Shown piece after piece: positions 1 through 11,548 of a DNA stretch of 64,000 nt. The translations under genes and the position numbers were made by a program. The notes beneath the pieces were generated by a model. The model saw only the letters and a list, made by a program, of their open reading frames with translations, did not search any database and had not been told where the DNA came from. Numbering within the stretch: position 1 is the stretch's first letter; each line of letters opens with the position of its first letter. This DNA is from Capsicum annuum. Taxonomy: Eukaryota; Streptophyta; Magnoliopsida; Solanales; Solanaceae. The stretch lies in assembly GCF_002878395.1 (NCBI RefSeq), contig NW_025861691.1, forward strand, positions 60,930 to 124,929, written 5' to 3'.

Positions 1-1192
1 TCAACATGATCAGTAATAGTTTAGTTAAGCCTAGTGATCAGTTTAGTATTTATTCAGTTGAGAGTAGGATTCAACACCGAATAAATCCAGGGATGGGGGC
101 ATTCCTGTTAGCAGAGGGTTTCACCCTTAGTAGTAGTCCCTGTGTTACAAAACTACATAGCCAACATAGGGTAAGTCGTCCTCCTGCCAGATTAGGGTTG
201 ATGCAATCATTTATTTAATTCATGAGTTTGCCTGCCAGATTAGGGTTGACACAAAATTATTAGTACCCCTTGGCAAGTTGCTAGCACCCTTCCAATCGGG
301 GTCACAGGTTGGACCCCAACTCAGTTTATAATCGAGTTATGCTGGTTAGACAAACACTCCCACAGTTACAATTTCAGTATTCAGTACTCAGTAATTAATA
401 TTTAGTCTCAGAATTTAGTAAAGAACTTAGATAGTTCTATAGAACCATGGCTATCAGTTATTAGTTACTTAGCCACCAGAATTTAGTACTTAGTATTAGT
501 CTAAATCTCAGTTATTAGTATTTAGTTACCAGAACTCAGTACTTCAGTTTTAGTCTAATTAAGATAGAGATTATATGCATAGTATTGCATAGTCAGCATG
601 ATCAGTAGTTACAATTTTACCTGCACTCTTATTCAGTTATTTCATGACGTTTATTCAGTCAGTTCTCATCTCATGCATATGAACCCATGTATATCATCCT
701 GCCTCACTTAGCATACCAGTACATTCAAAGTACTGAATCATACTCTTTCTTTTGCACTATGATACCTCATATAATAGGTTTAGACGTATAGGCGCCTGAC
801 TGTGCTTAGCAGCTCAAGTTATCAGTAATAGTTATAGTGGTGAGTCCTCATATTTCAATGAAAGAGTTATTTATTTCAGCATTTCAGTAGTTTAGTATGT
901 TTAGCAGTCAAAGTTAGTTGCGGACTTGTCCCATCAACTCCATATTCAAATAGTTAGAGACTTTCAGACTAGACTATTTCAGAAAGATGTTTAGTTTTTC
1001 AGTCTTATTATCAGTATTCAGTATTTGTTTCTAGTTTATGAACCTTATGGAAATTTTAGCCTAACTTCCGCATATATTTTCATTATTATTATTATTCAGT
1101 GCTTATAGCAGGGACCAGTCATGGGTTAGCTTGTGGTCCTTCGAGATTGTAAGCACCGTGTGGCACCTAGGGTATAGTCTCGAGGTGTTACA
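1..1192 (+). repeat. Element A 5' LTR, 3' part only
   Basis: The stretch ends in GGTGTTACA directly before a primer-binding site. Its last 100 bases (GGGTTAGCTTGTGG, TAAGCACCGTGTGG) align with the end of the F 3' LTR (39340-39448). The LTR start lies left of the window, so the U3 part and any splice-donor-like motif are not visible. It has no coding content; a short open frame near the start is chance. Confidence 0.8.
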
Positions 1193-1196
1193 AACT

Positions 1197-1209
1197 TGGT
1201 ATCAGAGCC
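1197..1209 (+). other. Primer-binding site of A (initiator tRNA-Met)
   Basis: TGGTATCAGAGCC, four bases after the LTR end, is the usual complement of the plant initiator tRNA-Met 3' end. It fixes element orientation as plus. Confidence 0.9.
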
Positions 1210-1410
1210 TAAGGTTAAACAGAGTCCTAGGGAGTCTAAAAGCTACGTTAAGTAGAGTCTTGTGCAATATAATACGCTACACTTATGGACAAGAGGCTAT
1301 GAGGTGTTTTAGAAAAAGTCCCCTTCTTTCAGTATTCATATCGTGCGAGTGAGCAATGATCTGAAGTTAAACTCTCTGTCTAATCCAATTTTACCTTTTA
1401 TTTATAGAAC

Positions 1411-2590
1411 ATACCTCCCAAAAAGACTAACAGAAGATGAACTAAAAACTAGCCAGCACCTTCGCCCGTTTAAGAAGATCCTCTGAATAAGCATGTTTCT
1501 CACGCAGAATTCAAAGCAGCTTTCACCACTCTAGCTCATTCTGTGGCAGCCTAGAATGAATTCCCAGCTACTATTCAGTCCAACCCAATGGCCAATATGA
1601 CTACATCTAGAATTTAGGACTTCACCCGAATGAACCCTTCTTTATTTTCAGGGTCTAAGTCTGAAGAGAACCCATAGGAATTTTTTGACATGGTACAGAA
1701 GGTCACAAATACTATGGGGGTAACTACTAGTGAGAGTGTTGATTTAACTGCATATTAATTGTAGGATGTGGCTCATACATGGTTTAAGTAATGGAAGATA
1801 GATAGGGTCGCAGATGCAGGGCCTATAGAATATGAGGAGTTTGCTACTGCCTTTCTAGATAGTTTCTTTCTATTGGAGTTCAGGGAAGCTAAGGTGTTAG
1901 AATTCATTAACTTAAAGAAGGGTAGCATGACAGTGAAGGTGTATTCTCTCAATTTTACTCATTTAGCCAGATATGCTCCTCATGTGGTAGCTGATAGCAT
2001 ATCTAAGATGAATAAGTTCATGTCTAGTGTGTCTGACAGTATGGTCAAAAAGTGTAGGACTACAATGTTGATTAAGGAGATTGACTTGCAAGGTTGATGG
2101 TCCATGATCAGAAAGTAGAGGAAAATAAGACTAAGGAGAAAAAGAGGGAGAGTAAAAGGGCTAGAACAAGTAGATTTAATTTTGCTTAGCCTAAGTTAGA
2201 GGGTGGTAACCATTCTTAGTTCCTCCCAAAATCTTTAGTTCTAGCTTCTTCCTCAGCCAGTGCTCCAGTGCCTAAGTTTAGAAATGGTAATAAGATGGGG
2301 CGCCGGGCTCTAAATCTCAGGGTAGTGTTAGTAGTACCCGAACAAATCCTCTTTGTTAGAAGTGTGGAAGAAACCATCCAGGCATCTATAGGACTAGCAG
2401 TGATGTATATTTCAGATGTGGTAAGCCAGGCCATAGGATCATAGAGTGTCCTCAGGTGGGTTCATAGAGTCAGCATAATTGTCCTCCATCTTAGTCTGGC
2501 CGCCCATCTCAGCAGGGTGCTGCTTCCAGTGCCACTAGTGGGCAACATCCAAATAGGCTCTATGCACTTCTATCCCGATAGGATCAGTAA
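1411..2590 (+). pseudogene. gag remnant of element A
   Basis: Capsid/nucleocapsid coding remnant. The frame would begin at 1411, where the start is ATA-CCT-CCC instead of ATG; the homologous start in element D is ATG-CCT-CCT. The retrotransposon gag helix region is readable around 1640-2100 (LNFTHLARYAPHVVADS), followed by a basic segment and a zinc knuckle near 2400-2455 (FRCGKPGHRIIECP; the first Cys of that knuckle is lost). Several in-frame TAG and TAA codons interrupt it. Just upstream lies a pyrimidine-rich tract ending TTTATAG (1401-1407), an acceptor-like splice site. Lost start codon plus stops mean no functional product. Confidence 0.8.
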
Positions 2591-2602
2591 AGTTCTCCTA
2601 AT

Positions 2603-4283
2603 ATGGTCACTGGTATGTTACAAGTTTACCATTTATATGCTTATGCTTTGCTAGATATAGGAGCTTCTTTGTCCTTTGTAACTCCTTACATAACAGTTGA
2701 CTTTGGAGTCAGTCCCAAAATCCTAGCAGAGCCCTTCTCAGTCTCTACCCCAGTGGGTAATAATATCATAGCCCCATGGGTATACAGGAACTGTTCGATT
2801 ATGGAATCTCAGAAAGTTACTTCAACAGACTTAGTAGAGTTAGAGATGGCAAATTTTGTTCTTGGCACGGATTGGCTCTATTCATGCTATGTTTTAGTTG
2901 ATTGTAGAAATAGAGTTGTTCATTTTCAGTTCCTGAATGAACCAGTCCTAGAATGGAGGGGTAGTACTTCAGCACTTAGGGGTTAGCTAGTTTCATACCT
3001 TAAAGCGAGGAAAATGATATCCAAGAGGTGTATCTATTATCTCATTTGAGTTAAAGAGTCTAGTTTAGAGACCCCTAATCTTGAGTCTATTCCAATAGCA
3101 AGAGAATTTCCAAATGTGTTTCCTAAAGATCTTCCCAGAGTCCCTCCCGAAAGGCAAATTGACTTCGGAATAGACATTCTTCCAGATACTCAGCCCATAT
3201 CTATTCTGCCATATAGAATGGCTCCAGCTGAACTTAATGAATTAAAATAATAGTTGAAAGATATCCTAGATAAGGGATTCATTAGACCGAGTATCTCCTT
3301 GTGGGGTGCACCAGTTCTATTCATGCGTAAGAAAGATGGTTCTCCCAGAATATGTAATGACTACCATTAGTAAAACAAAGTCACAATCAAGAACAAGTAT
3401 CCACTTCCTAGAATCGATGACTTGTTTGACCAACTTCAGGGTGCCAGTTACTTTTCTAAGATAGACCTCAGATCAGGCTATCATTAGCTCTGAGTCAGAG
3501 AATATGACATTTCAAAAATAGCTTTCAGAACTCGGTATGGTCATTTTGAATTTTTAGTCATGTCATTTGGTCTTACCAATTCCCCAGCAACTTTTATGGA
3601 CTTGATGAACCGCGTGTTCAAGCAGTACTTGGACATTTTCATCATAGTCTTCATTGATGGCATTTTTTTCTACTCTCGCAGTGAAAATGATCATGCAGAC
3701 CATCTTAGAGTAGTATTATAGACCCTCAGAGCCCATCAATTATTCATAAAATTCAGTATGTAGGAATTTTTGCTTAGGTCATTTGCTTTTCTTAGTCATA
3801 TACTTTCCGATAATTGCATTAGACTTGATCTCAAAAGACTGAAGTAGTGAGAAATTGGCTGAGGCCCATCTCTCTGTCAGATATCAGGAGTTCTTGGGTT
3901 TAGATGGCTATTATCAATGGTTTGTTGATGGATTTTCATATATTTCATCCCCTATGTACAGATTGACTCAAAAGAAAGTCAAATTTCAGTAACCAGATTC
4001 TTGTGAGAAGAGTTTTAAGGAGTTGAAGACTCGACTCTCTATAGCCCCCTTTTTGACTTTATCAGATGTTTCAGACGAGTTTGTTGTATATTATGATGCT
4101 TCCAGAGTTGGGTTGGGGTGTATTTTGATGCAAAAAGGTAAGGTCATAGCCTATTCCTCTTGACAGCTTAAGCCCCATAAAAATTATTATCCCACCCATG
4201 ATCTTGAGTTAGCAGCTGTAGTGTTTGACTTAAAGAATTGGAGGCACTATTTGTATGGGGTACATGTTCATGTGTTTACAGAC
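2603..4283 (+). pseudogene. pol remnant of element A (protease, RT, partial RNase H)
   Basis: Protease: an open stretch 2603-2986 with LLDIGASLSFVTPY, which contains the aspartic motif. RT: readable from about 3180 to 3880, with [19 protein letters not shown] and [12 protein letters not shown]. The catalytic tetrad is FIDG near 3650-3660, so the second metal-binding Asp is lost by one base change. Several stops fall where glutamine or arginine is conserved (around 3241-3252, 3367-3375 and 3484-3495), a pattern expected from cytosine deamination at CAG and CGA. RNase H is readable by frame switching from about 3990 until the Athila insertion at 4284. Inactive. Confidence 0.85.
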
Positions 4284-4467
4284 TGATGTGCGAGCAATTT
4301 ATAACACATTTAAGGCCTTTAACGTAGAATAATTACGAGGTCTTAAGAAACTTTTGTCATTTTTTGATGTGTTTTTGTTGATTTTACAGTATAAGCTAAT
4401 GGAGTAGAGAACCAACAAGAATGGAGGCAAAGAAATTGAAATCTGGAGAAAGTTGAAGAAAATTATG

Positions 4468-4882
4468 GCTGGTGACATCTGTGATAAGTCATCAGACCCA
4501 TGACAGGCTATCATAGTTGTCGACAAACGTAACCACAGAGTTGGCATAAATTAAATATTGTGACTATATCTGGTGATAAGGCATCAAAAGTGTGATAAGC
4601 CGTCAGGGATGTCGTCAGCCTTAACTAGAGAATGAGATTTGCTGTAACGTTGTGACGGCATGTCGTGATAAGGTGTCAGAGTTGTGATAAGGCATCAGGA
4701 TCACCGTCAACCTTAGGCAGAAGTTCTCAAAATGGAAGAGGAGCTGACAACATCTATGATGCGCCGTTAGACTCCTGATAGGACGTCATTGTCGCGGTCA
4801 GCCTGAGACAGCAAAAGCCAAACTTAAAGAGAATCTGACAAAGTCTGTGATAGGCCGTCAAACCCCTGATAGGCCATCATGG
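4468..4882 (+). repeat. Degenerate tandem repeat in Athila U3
   Basis: Five imperfect units start near 4468, 4562, 4643, 4743 and 4835 (80-100 bp apart). Each is built around TGATAAGNCGTCA-like words with a second half ending in CCGTCA. The last unit is cut by the LARD and finishes at about 14362-14385. The same words occur in the U3 of the unrelated minus-strand element D (23704-23930). Confidence 0.7.
4878..4882. repeat. LARD target-site duplication, left
   Basis: CATGG directly before TGTGATACC; partner TATGG at 14362-14366 (4 of 5 match). Confidence 0.6.
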
Positions 4883-7678
4883 TGTGATACCCCAAGTTTT
4901 TTCCATTAAATATTTTGCTCCCAAATGTGTCGAGTCGTTAAAGCCTTTTTATCTTGCCAAGAGAAGCTTAGCACTCAAGAAAAAAATAAAAAATTTGTTA
5001 AGTGTTGAAACATTCTCATTTAGACCTCTGATCTTCGGGTATTTATTTGACGACCTTTCCGACATCCGTTTTTCAATTTTCAAGTTGTGTTGCAATGGGG
5101 AAAGGTCGTAATACATCCCGAGTGAGTTTCGGAATTTTTGGAGTAGCATAAGGGCACGTTTGGGTGCCCAAAATAGTGGCACCATGCAATTAGCATGCTC
5201 CAGAAATTTTCAGCATTTCAGGGCCAACTTCAAATGATCATCACTTCCTGAATATAAGGAACTGGGAGATCTGGTATATATCAAACGAAAGATCTTTGAG
5301 TATTCTTTCCAATGCAATTGGTTTCACCCCATTCTAACAGCCGAGGAATAAGTTACTCTCAATTTATTTCAGCATGTCAAATCAGTAACTGAGGGATGGA
5401 TTTGATTTGGGTCAACTTCGGTCGATCATAACTCCTAATATATGACGAACTGGTAGCCTACCATATATAAAATGAAAGATCTTTGAGTTATCTTTTCAAC
5501 GATATAAATTTAGCAAATATCCAATACCCGAACGAGGAGTTATTCAGTTTTTCGTGGCCAAGGTACGCAGGATTTTTCTGTCATTTTTCAATTTCCTTAG
5601 GGGCAATCCAGTCATTTCACCCTTGCCCCATTTCATGGAAATAAGCATAAAAACTGGTTTTCCGCATCAAAGTATGTTATTTTCAAAAAAAAAATTACAA
5701 GAAAGAAACCCTAAACCTCTAAATTCCCCTTCCTAAATCTTCCAATTCCACCATGGAAATTCCAAATTAATCCGATAAATGAAGTCCCCGTTCTGAGCTC
5801 TTCGAGATGCACCAATCAATTTTGTGAATAGTGTTCTGAGGCAAGAATTCATTCTAATCTTTAATTTTAAGGTATGTGGGGTTTGAACAAGAATAATTCT
5901 TTCGTTCTTGTGCCTGTATCTTTAATTTTTATTATGGATTATTAAGAGTTTGGAAAATGAATTTATTTCCAAGATATCCTACCATGAGATTTTGATTATG
6001 TATATATGTAAATTGTTCAAGCTTGCCAATTATGATTATTTAATGGATTCATATGGTTCTGTAAGTTGAATTATGTCTAAATAATTCGATTATGAACTTA
6101 TAAAGATTTGAATTGTAAGTTTTGAATTACATGAGTATTTAACTATTTTCTTTCTATGAATTGAGATTTAATATTGGGATTCTTGGTATTTCTATCAAGA
6201 ATTGATATATTTTGAACATGTATCCACGTTTTAAGTTCAAGAATGAATTATTGGTATTTTCAAGTGTTTTCGAGCCATGTGTCAAATTTTGAGCTTCCTT
6301 ATGAGGATTTGAGTTATTGGGTATATTGATATCGAAGTTGCAATGAGTCTTGGTATTTTTCGGATGGTTTTGATGAGTTAAATTATTGAAAATATTACGT
6401 ATTGAGTCTTCGTATCCTTTTCCAAATGTCAAGTAGGTTATGGTTCAATGCATTGATACCTTGTTGATGTTGAGGAAGATTAAAATGTTTTGAGCTAAAA
6501 TGTGTTGAGTTAGGAATCCACAAATTGATATGATTTGATAAATAAGAAAGAGATTTGATTTGGTCTTTATGATAGACCCTTGTGATGTTGTGGTAGATTT
6601 CCTAATGCGTTCTTGTCAGGGAGTAGTACTTAGCACCGAGAGGGAAATTTGGTATTTCCCCAAACCTATGTGCCACCGTAGGGTTGTTTGATGATGATAT
6701 TATTGTCCAGAGAGCCCGATTGTGATTATTACAGTTTTAAGGTCATACTCCCTGGCAAGGAGTATGACGCTCCCACCAACGGGGGTTTCAAACGTTGGTA
6801 TTCCACATAGCTCACGTGGGGTTGTCGGTTATAGGAAACTCCCGTGCCCATAAGATTAAATTTATTGAATTACCGAATCACTCTGAGATTTGAGTCAAAG
6901 AGTTGAGATGTTTATGATGTTTTGTGGTCATTTATGATGATTTATAATTACCTATGATGATTTTTGATGATATGATAATTTATGATGATTTATCATAATT
7001 TATGATTTATAATGATTTATGTGGATTACGAGATTTTATCATATGAACTGTTTATTATGAAATTACGAAAAGTATGATTTGAGATAACTCAAGCCAAGTG
7101 AGTCATTATTGTCTGTATGCATGTTTTCATGAGATTGATTATACTATTTATATTGTTGCATGCACCCCCACATACTCAGTACATTTCAAAGTGCTGACCC
7201 ACATATTTCCATGGGCTACATTTTTACCAAAATATAGGTACAAGCTGTAGCGCACATATCATGTTCAGCTGGGTCGCAGCTCTCGATCGGCCGGTGATTA
7301 GTTCTTTTTATTCAGAGACTTGAGTTGTTCAGATTTAAGATGTATTGTATTTTCTGTATTCAGTCGTATTGAGTAGGGGTAGTTGGGAGTCATGACCCGG
7401 CTATCTTTGGTCAATGCTAGTAGAGGCTTCATAGACAGTCACTAGTAGTCAGTGTATTCAGTTTCAAATTTATATATATATATATGTGCAGAATTGTGAC
7501 TGTGTAAATTTACTTTCATGTTGGTCAAACTAAGTTATGGGTTGTTTTCACATTATTCCTTCTATTTTATGTATTTTATTCAGTTGCTTTGGGTTATGCT
7601 AGATGAAGGGTTAGCTTGGGGTCACTTGTGACCTTAAGCACCGTATGACATCTCGAGATCCAATTTCGGGGTGTTACA
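4883..7678 (+). repeat. LARD 5' LTR
   Basis: 2796 bp, from TGTGATACCCC to GGTGTTACA. The U3 contains a degenerate direct repeat of about 180 bp (units near 5221 and 5408, each opening with CCAACTTC or TCAACTTC and a GATCAT word). ATAAAA near 5649-5655 is a possible TATA element. A splice-donor-like AAG|GTATGT is at 5869-5877. The downstream two thirds are non-coding and AT-rich with a (TA)n run near 7473. Confidence 0.85.
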
Positions 7679-7682
7679 AGCT

Positions 7683-7695
7683 TGGTATCAGTGCA
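7683..7695 (+). other. LARD primer-binding site
   Basis: TGGTATCAGTGCA, four bases after the LTR end, matches the initiator tRNA-Met site of its relatives (TGGTATCAGAGCC) with changes near the 3' end. Confidence 0.75.
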
Positions 7696-10600
7696 CAGAG
7701 TTCAAGTGTCCTAGAGTGTCTATGAAGCCGTGTCTAGTAGAGTCTTGCAGACCGGTACGGAGACGTCTGTACTTTTCTTTGAGAGGCTATGAGGTATTTA
7801 GGAAAATGTTCCCTTTCTTTCGAGTCATAGATCATGCCATGGAAAGGTTCCTTAAGAAATTCATACGGGTTCATATCTTCCATAAATTGGGCCATTTTGC
7901 CTTGTTCTAAAATACCAGATATTGTCAAGCATAAATCCTTATAGATGGTGCTTTCTTAGATAATACCCTCTGATATTACGGGCTTGTAAGTGAGCTAGAA
8001 AAAAATGATTTCATTAGTGCTCTTGAGTTTTGAAAAATTGAGGTGTCATATGTATTTTCTTGAAGGTTGTGCATTAAGCCTATATCGGAAGTGTTTTTGG
8101 ATTTCTCCCTAGAATTCATGATATGATTTCATATTTTCCTTATCCGTGTACTAATGTTGAGACAGGGTGATTAACTAGTTCCAATTTCCTCTCATGATTA
8201 TATTCCTGGGCTTACTAGAAAAGGTTCCATAGCTTTCAAGATGTACCCTCATCCCTCTTAAGTCGTTCAGTTGAGGTAAAGTGAGACACATATTCTCGGA
8301 TCCTTGATTATGGTGTACCAGGCTTTTATTTCTTGAAAATATTTTCTGATCATCTTTTGATGAAAACTTGAAGTCTAGTGAAGCCGTGTGGTGCTTATTT
8401 TGATTCACTAGCATAATTGTTTTGGTATTTATTTCCTTTTTAAAAACACATAACCAAAGTCTAGTAAAGCCGTGTGAGGCCTGTTTTAATTTACTAGCAG
8501 CTGGCTATTTACTCTGTTGTTCTTGCATTGGTTGGATACGTGGTGGAAGATGGTGTTAATAAATTATTATGGCATAGGCCATGGAATTGTGGATGATTAT
8601 TATCGTTATGAGGTTTTGGTGGACTAGTATATTTGGGGTGTTTGATAGATGGAAATGGTTGTTTAGATTGTTGTTAATCGTAGTCAGAGTGAGTTGTTAA
8701 GTTTGTATAGCGGGTGATGAGAAAAATGAATTTAATAATTGAATTGCTATGACATTAGTGATAGGGAGGAGATTTGGTAGGTTTGAATCGTATGTACGGG
8801 AGCTTAAGTCTATTTATTTGTGATCAAGTGTGATATTGTGTGTTGAGGTAGTAGTATGCTCAAGGTGTTATGGGGATTTTTTTTAAGTTATTAAATGTTA
8901 AGCGGTTAGTGTTATCCTTGATCGGGTAAGTATGAATGAGGATATGTGGTATAAGATATAATGTGAGTTAACTTGGGCATTAGAGGTTGATGAGGGTGTT
9001 AGTTTGAGATGTGATGTTAGTAAAGAACGAAAAAGTTAGTATGGTTTAGCGAAGGTTTGATGTATCCATGGTAAGTGCTAGAATCTAAGCTGCGGAGTGC
9101 ATGAATTGTTGTATGGTAACTTTTGAAGTTGTCTAAGTTGGTGGGTATTTGAGAGTTATGTTAAGAATGGGTTTTGCGCTCGCGAGTGTAGTTATGCGGG
9201 TTAAGTTATGGATCTTGTGTATGGGTATATCTATGGACCTAGAGTAAAGCAAATGCCGTGGACTAGAGTTTGTATGGTGATTCGTTGACTCGGAATGTTG
9301 GCTTAAGTCTAAGGGGGAGATAGTAGATTAACTAAGTTAAGATTGCGGGATTTAGGTAGGTGTATCGGTGGGTTGCAAGTTGGTGGTGAGAAGTAGTGGT
9401 GTTGATCCTATTTTACCCCAGCCTTTTCAATGACTTCGATATTTTCTCATGCCTTATGTTTCATTCCCCCGATCATAATACATGTTCATGCACATCATGG
9501 GAAAACATGTATTCTTCTAACTATCGAAATATAGAGCCCCAATTTTTCTAGCGGGCGAAATCGACATTCCATAAGCTATAAACTCCAAACTCAAGTTGCA
9601 CGGTTCATAATGCATGTGCTTAAGTTTTATTGTATGTTCAAGTTCAGTCAACCTGCAACACCCTTAGCGACCAATAAGATTCAATTTATGCCCTGGGTGT
9701 CCTTAATCTTTAATCTTGATTCTGGTTGAATTCATGCATTTGATGCCCTAGTTCTCTGGCCTCAATAACCGCACCAAGTCATACACAATATCCCTTCATA
9801 TTCTATCCTTTCATGACTTTTCATTTGTCGAGGGAGTGTGGATGAATAGTGGTGACGATAGGAGAGAGTGAGCGGTTTTTTATTGATAAAGATTGTGGCA
9901 TATTCATTTTAGCTAAGGTGGCAAGTGTGGAGTAAGCTTGAGGCTAGGCTTTTGATAGATGTCATGGTTATTTGAAGCATTTCGTGTTGTGTTTGTGAAA
10001 GTAGTTGTGTGATGGTTTATCTAGGTTTGTAGGTGGGGAATTATTGAAGTGAAGTCTTGTGCATGGCTTAGTTAATTGGAAAAGTTAGTGAGTGTTTTCT
10101 TAAGAATAGTGCCCGGAAGTTGTCTTAATAAAGGATTGTAGAATTTGAAAAAGGTGTTTTATGGGTGTTGATTAGGAGTGTATACGTAATTATAAAGATA
10201 GGCTTGAACATCATGTGTGTATATATGAACGGAGATTAAAGTTTATATTATCGATAAGTTTTGGTGTCTTTGTTGATTTAGAAGTCTAAGATAAAAGCTC
10301 TTGTAAATTGATCTTGCATAGTACTCATGTATTGTGAATATATCTCCTGTCTGAGGATATTAGTTGCAAGCCTTGGCCTTGCTATAAGTTGAATTGCGTA
10401 TATGCCTATGAATAGTTCCCTAAGCTTCAAGACTTGTTGATATGAATATGATGGTTGAAAATGGTGAGTATTGAGTGGATTAGAGTTGATTGAGTGGTAG
10501 TAAGAATTATCTGTGAGATGAGGAATTGTAACAATGTGGATGTGTGTAAATTTATAATTCAGAATGGTGCTATGTTACGGTGTTAGGTGGAGGAATTGGT

Positions 10601-11535
10601 GATTCCAAATTAAGCTTGAAAATGAGGAGAGAGAGTTTGGCTTAGTTAGATTTGAATAGCCAAGATTGCAAATGCCTTGTGAGAATTATGAATTGAATCA
10701 AGTAAGTTTGATATTTGGGGAAAATTGTATTGCGGAGAAAGGGTGTGTGAAGCGTATTGATAAACTTGAAAGTAAGTTATACTGCGTGGGGTCTAGTACT
10801 TTTACTTTGATATAAGACTGATCGACCTACGCTCCGTACTTAAAATTGGGGTCAGTTATAAATCCTTATTTCAATATATATATATATATATATATATTGT
10901 TCGGACCATATCCCAAACCCAATTGCTTCCTAGTAGCGTTGAAAGTTCCTTGGAAAGATTTTGAATCATGTCCTAATTGAATGAGAGAGTGTCTTGATTC
11001 GGTCTGTGCACCTAGAAATTCAACTTGATAGTTATTCCGACGGATTCATATATTTCTTCCATCTTCCGATGTGGTCCAATCTCTCTACTTGAAGTTTCGT
11101 GAGAATAACCATTTCAAGAATGATTTATTTGCGTCGAAGCGAGTTACCAAATTCTATTTAGCCTTTGCTTTTGTTCCCGACCCAAGTATTAAGCCATGGA
11201 TCGATCATAAAGTGTCCCATGTATCAATTAGTATTATTCGGGGAGAACCGATCCCAAGAGGGAGATATTGTGATATCCTGAGTTTTCATATCCTAGATCT
11301 TTCATCTCTTTCTTTGTTAATGCGGGTTTAAATCGAAGTTAATAATTTTTCCTTCATCCAACTCTTTTAATAATAGACTCAACTATGTCGTTGTGATTAT
11401 CATGAGCTTATGCGTAGGAAAGTACTTCAAAGCTTAGAAAAATATAAACTTGTTCATCAAGCTATTTTAGTTGCGTATCCTCAATTTTCCTTGCCTTCCT
11501 AACCTAACGAGCGACATTCGGGGATGAATGTTTCC
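7696..11535 (+). other. LARD interior, non-coding
   Basis: About 3.8 kb with no gag, protease, RT, RNase H or integrase motif on either strand. The first 250 bases keep the leader of coding relatives (GAGGCTATGAGGT near 7780, also in element A near 1287). Two long blocks (about 8500-9400 and 9840-10800) are very poor in C and rich in G and T; between them 9410-9830 is C-rich. A (TA)n run is at about 10875-10898. Small open frames here (up to 86 codons) show no recognisable domain and I do not call them genes. Confidence 0.7.
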
Positions 11536-11548
11536 AAGGGGGAGATGA
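11536..11548 (+). other. LARD polypurine tract
   Basis: AAGGGGGAGATGA immediately before the 3' LTR; this is the plus-strand primer used in reverse transcription. The same AAGGGGGAGAT occurs before the 3' LTR of F (37220-37230). Confidence 0.85.

Larger units (their letters stand above)
1..4283 (+). mobile_element. Element A: truncated Tekay-like Ty3/gypsy chromovirus
   Basis: Seen in order: the tail of a 5' LTR, a primer-binding site, and remnants of gag, protease, reverse transcriptase and the start of RNase H. The order protease-RT-RNase H, the DIGAS protease motif and the RT sequence are typical of plant chromoviruses; its relatives F and E in this window carry a C-terminal chromodomain, so Tekay/Del lineage is the best fit. 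The element stops inside RNase H, where an Athila LTR begins (TGATGTGCG at 4284). Integrase, chromodomain and 3' LTR are absent from the window. The frame holds many stops, so it is dead. The LTR end closely matches that of F, so A and F are one family. Confidence 0.85.
4284..4882 (+). repeat. Athila 5' LTR, first part (U3)
   Basis: Starts TGATGTGCGAGC right where element A RNase H stops. Its second half is an imperfect tandem array (4468-4882). The LTR resumes at 14362-14367 after the LARD: the sentence-like repeat pattern (GCCATCATGG, then TCGCCGTCATC) is continuous across the LARD. Confidence 0.75.

Noticed and set aside
6..218. Open frame at the window start
   Set aside because: Lies in a non-coding LTR; no domain, no conservation with the matching LTR of F.
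7671..11331. Short open frames inside the LARD (for example 7671-7910, 8175-8414 and 11071-11331)
   Set aside because: None shows a motif or a start context; they are short and consistent with chance in a C-poor non-coding region.
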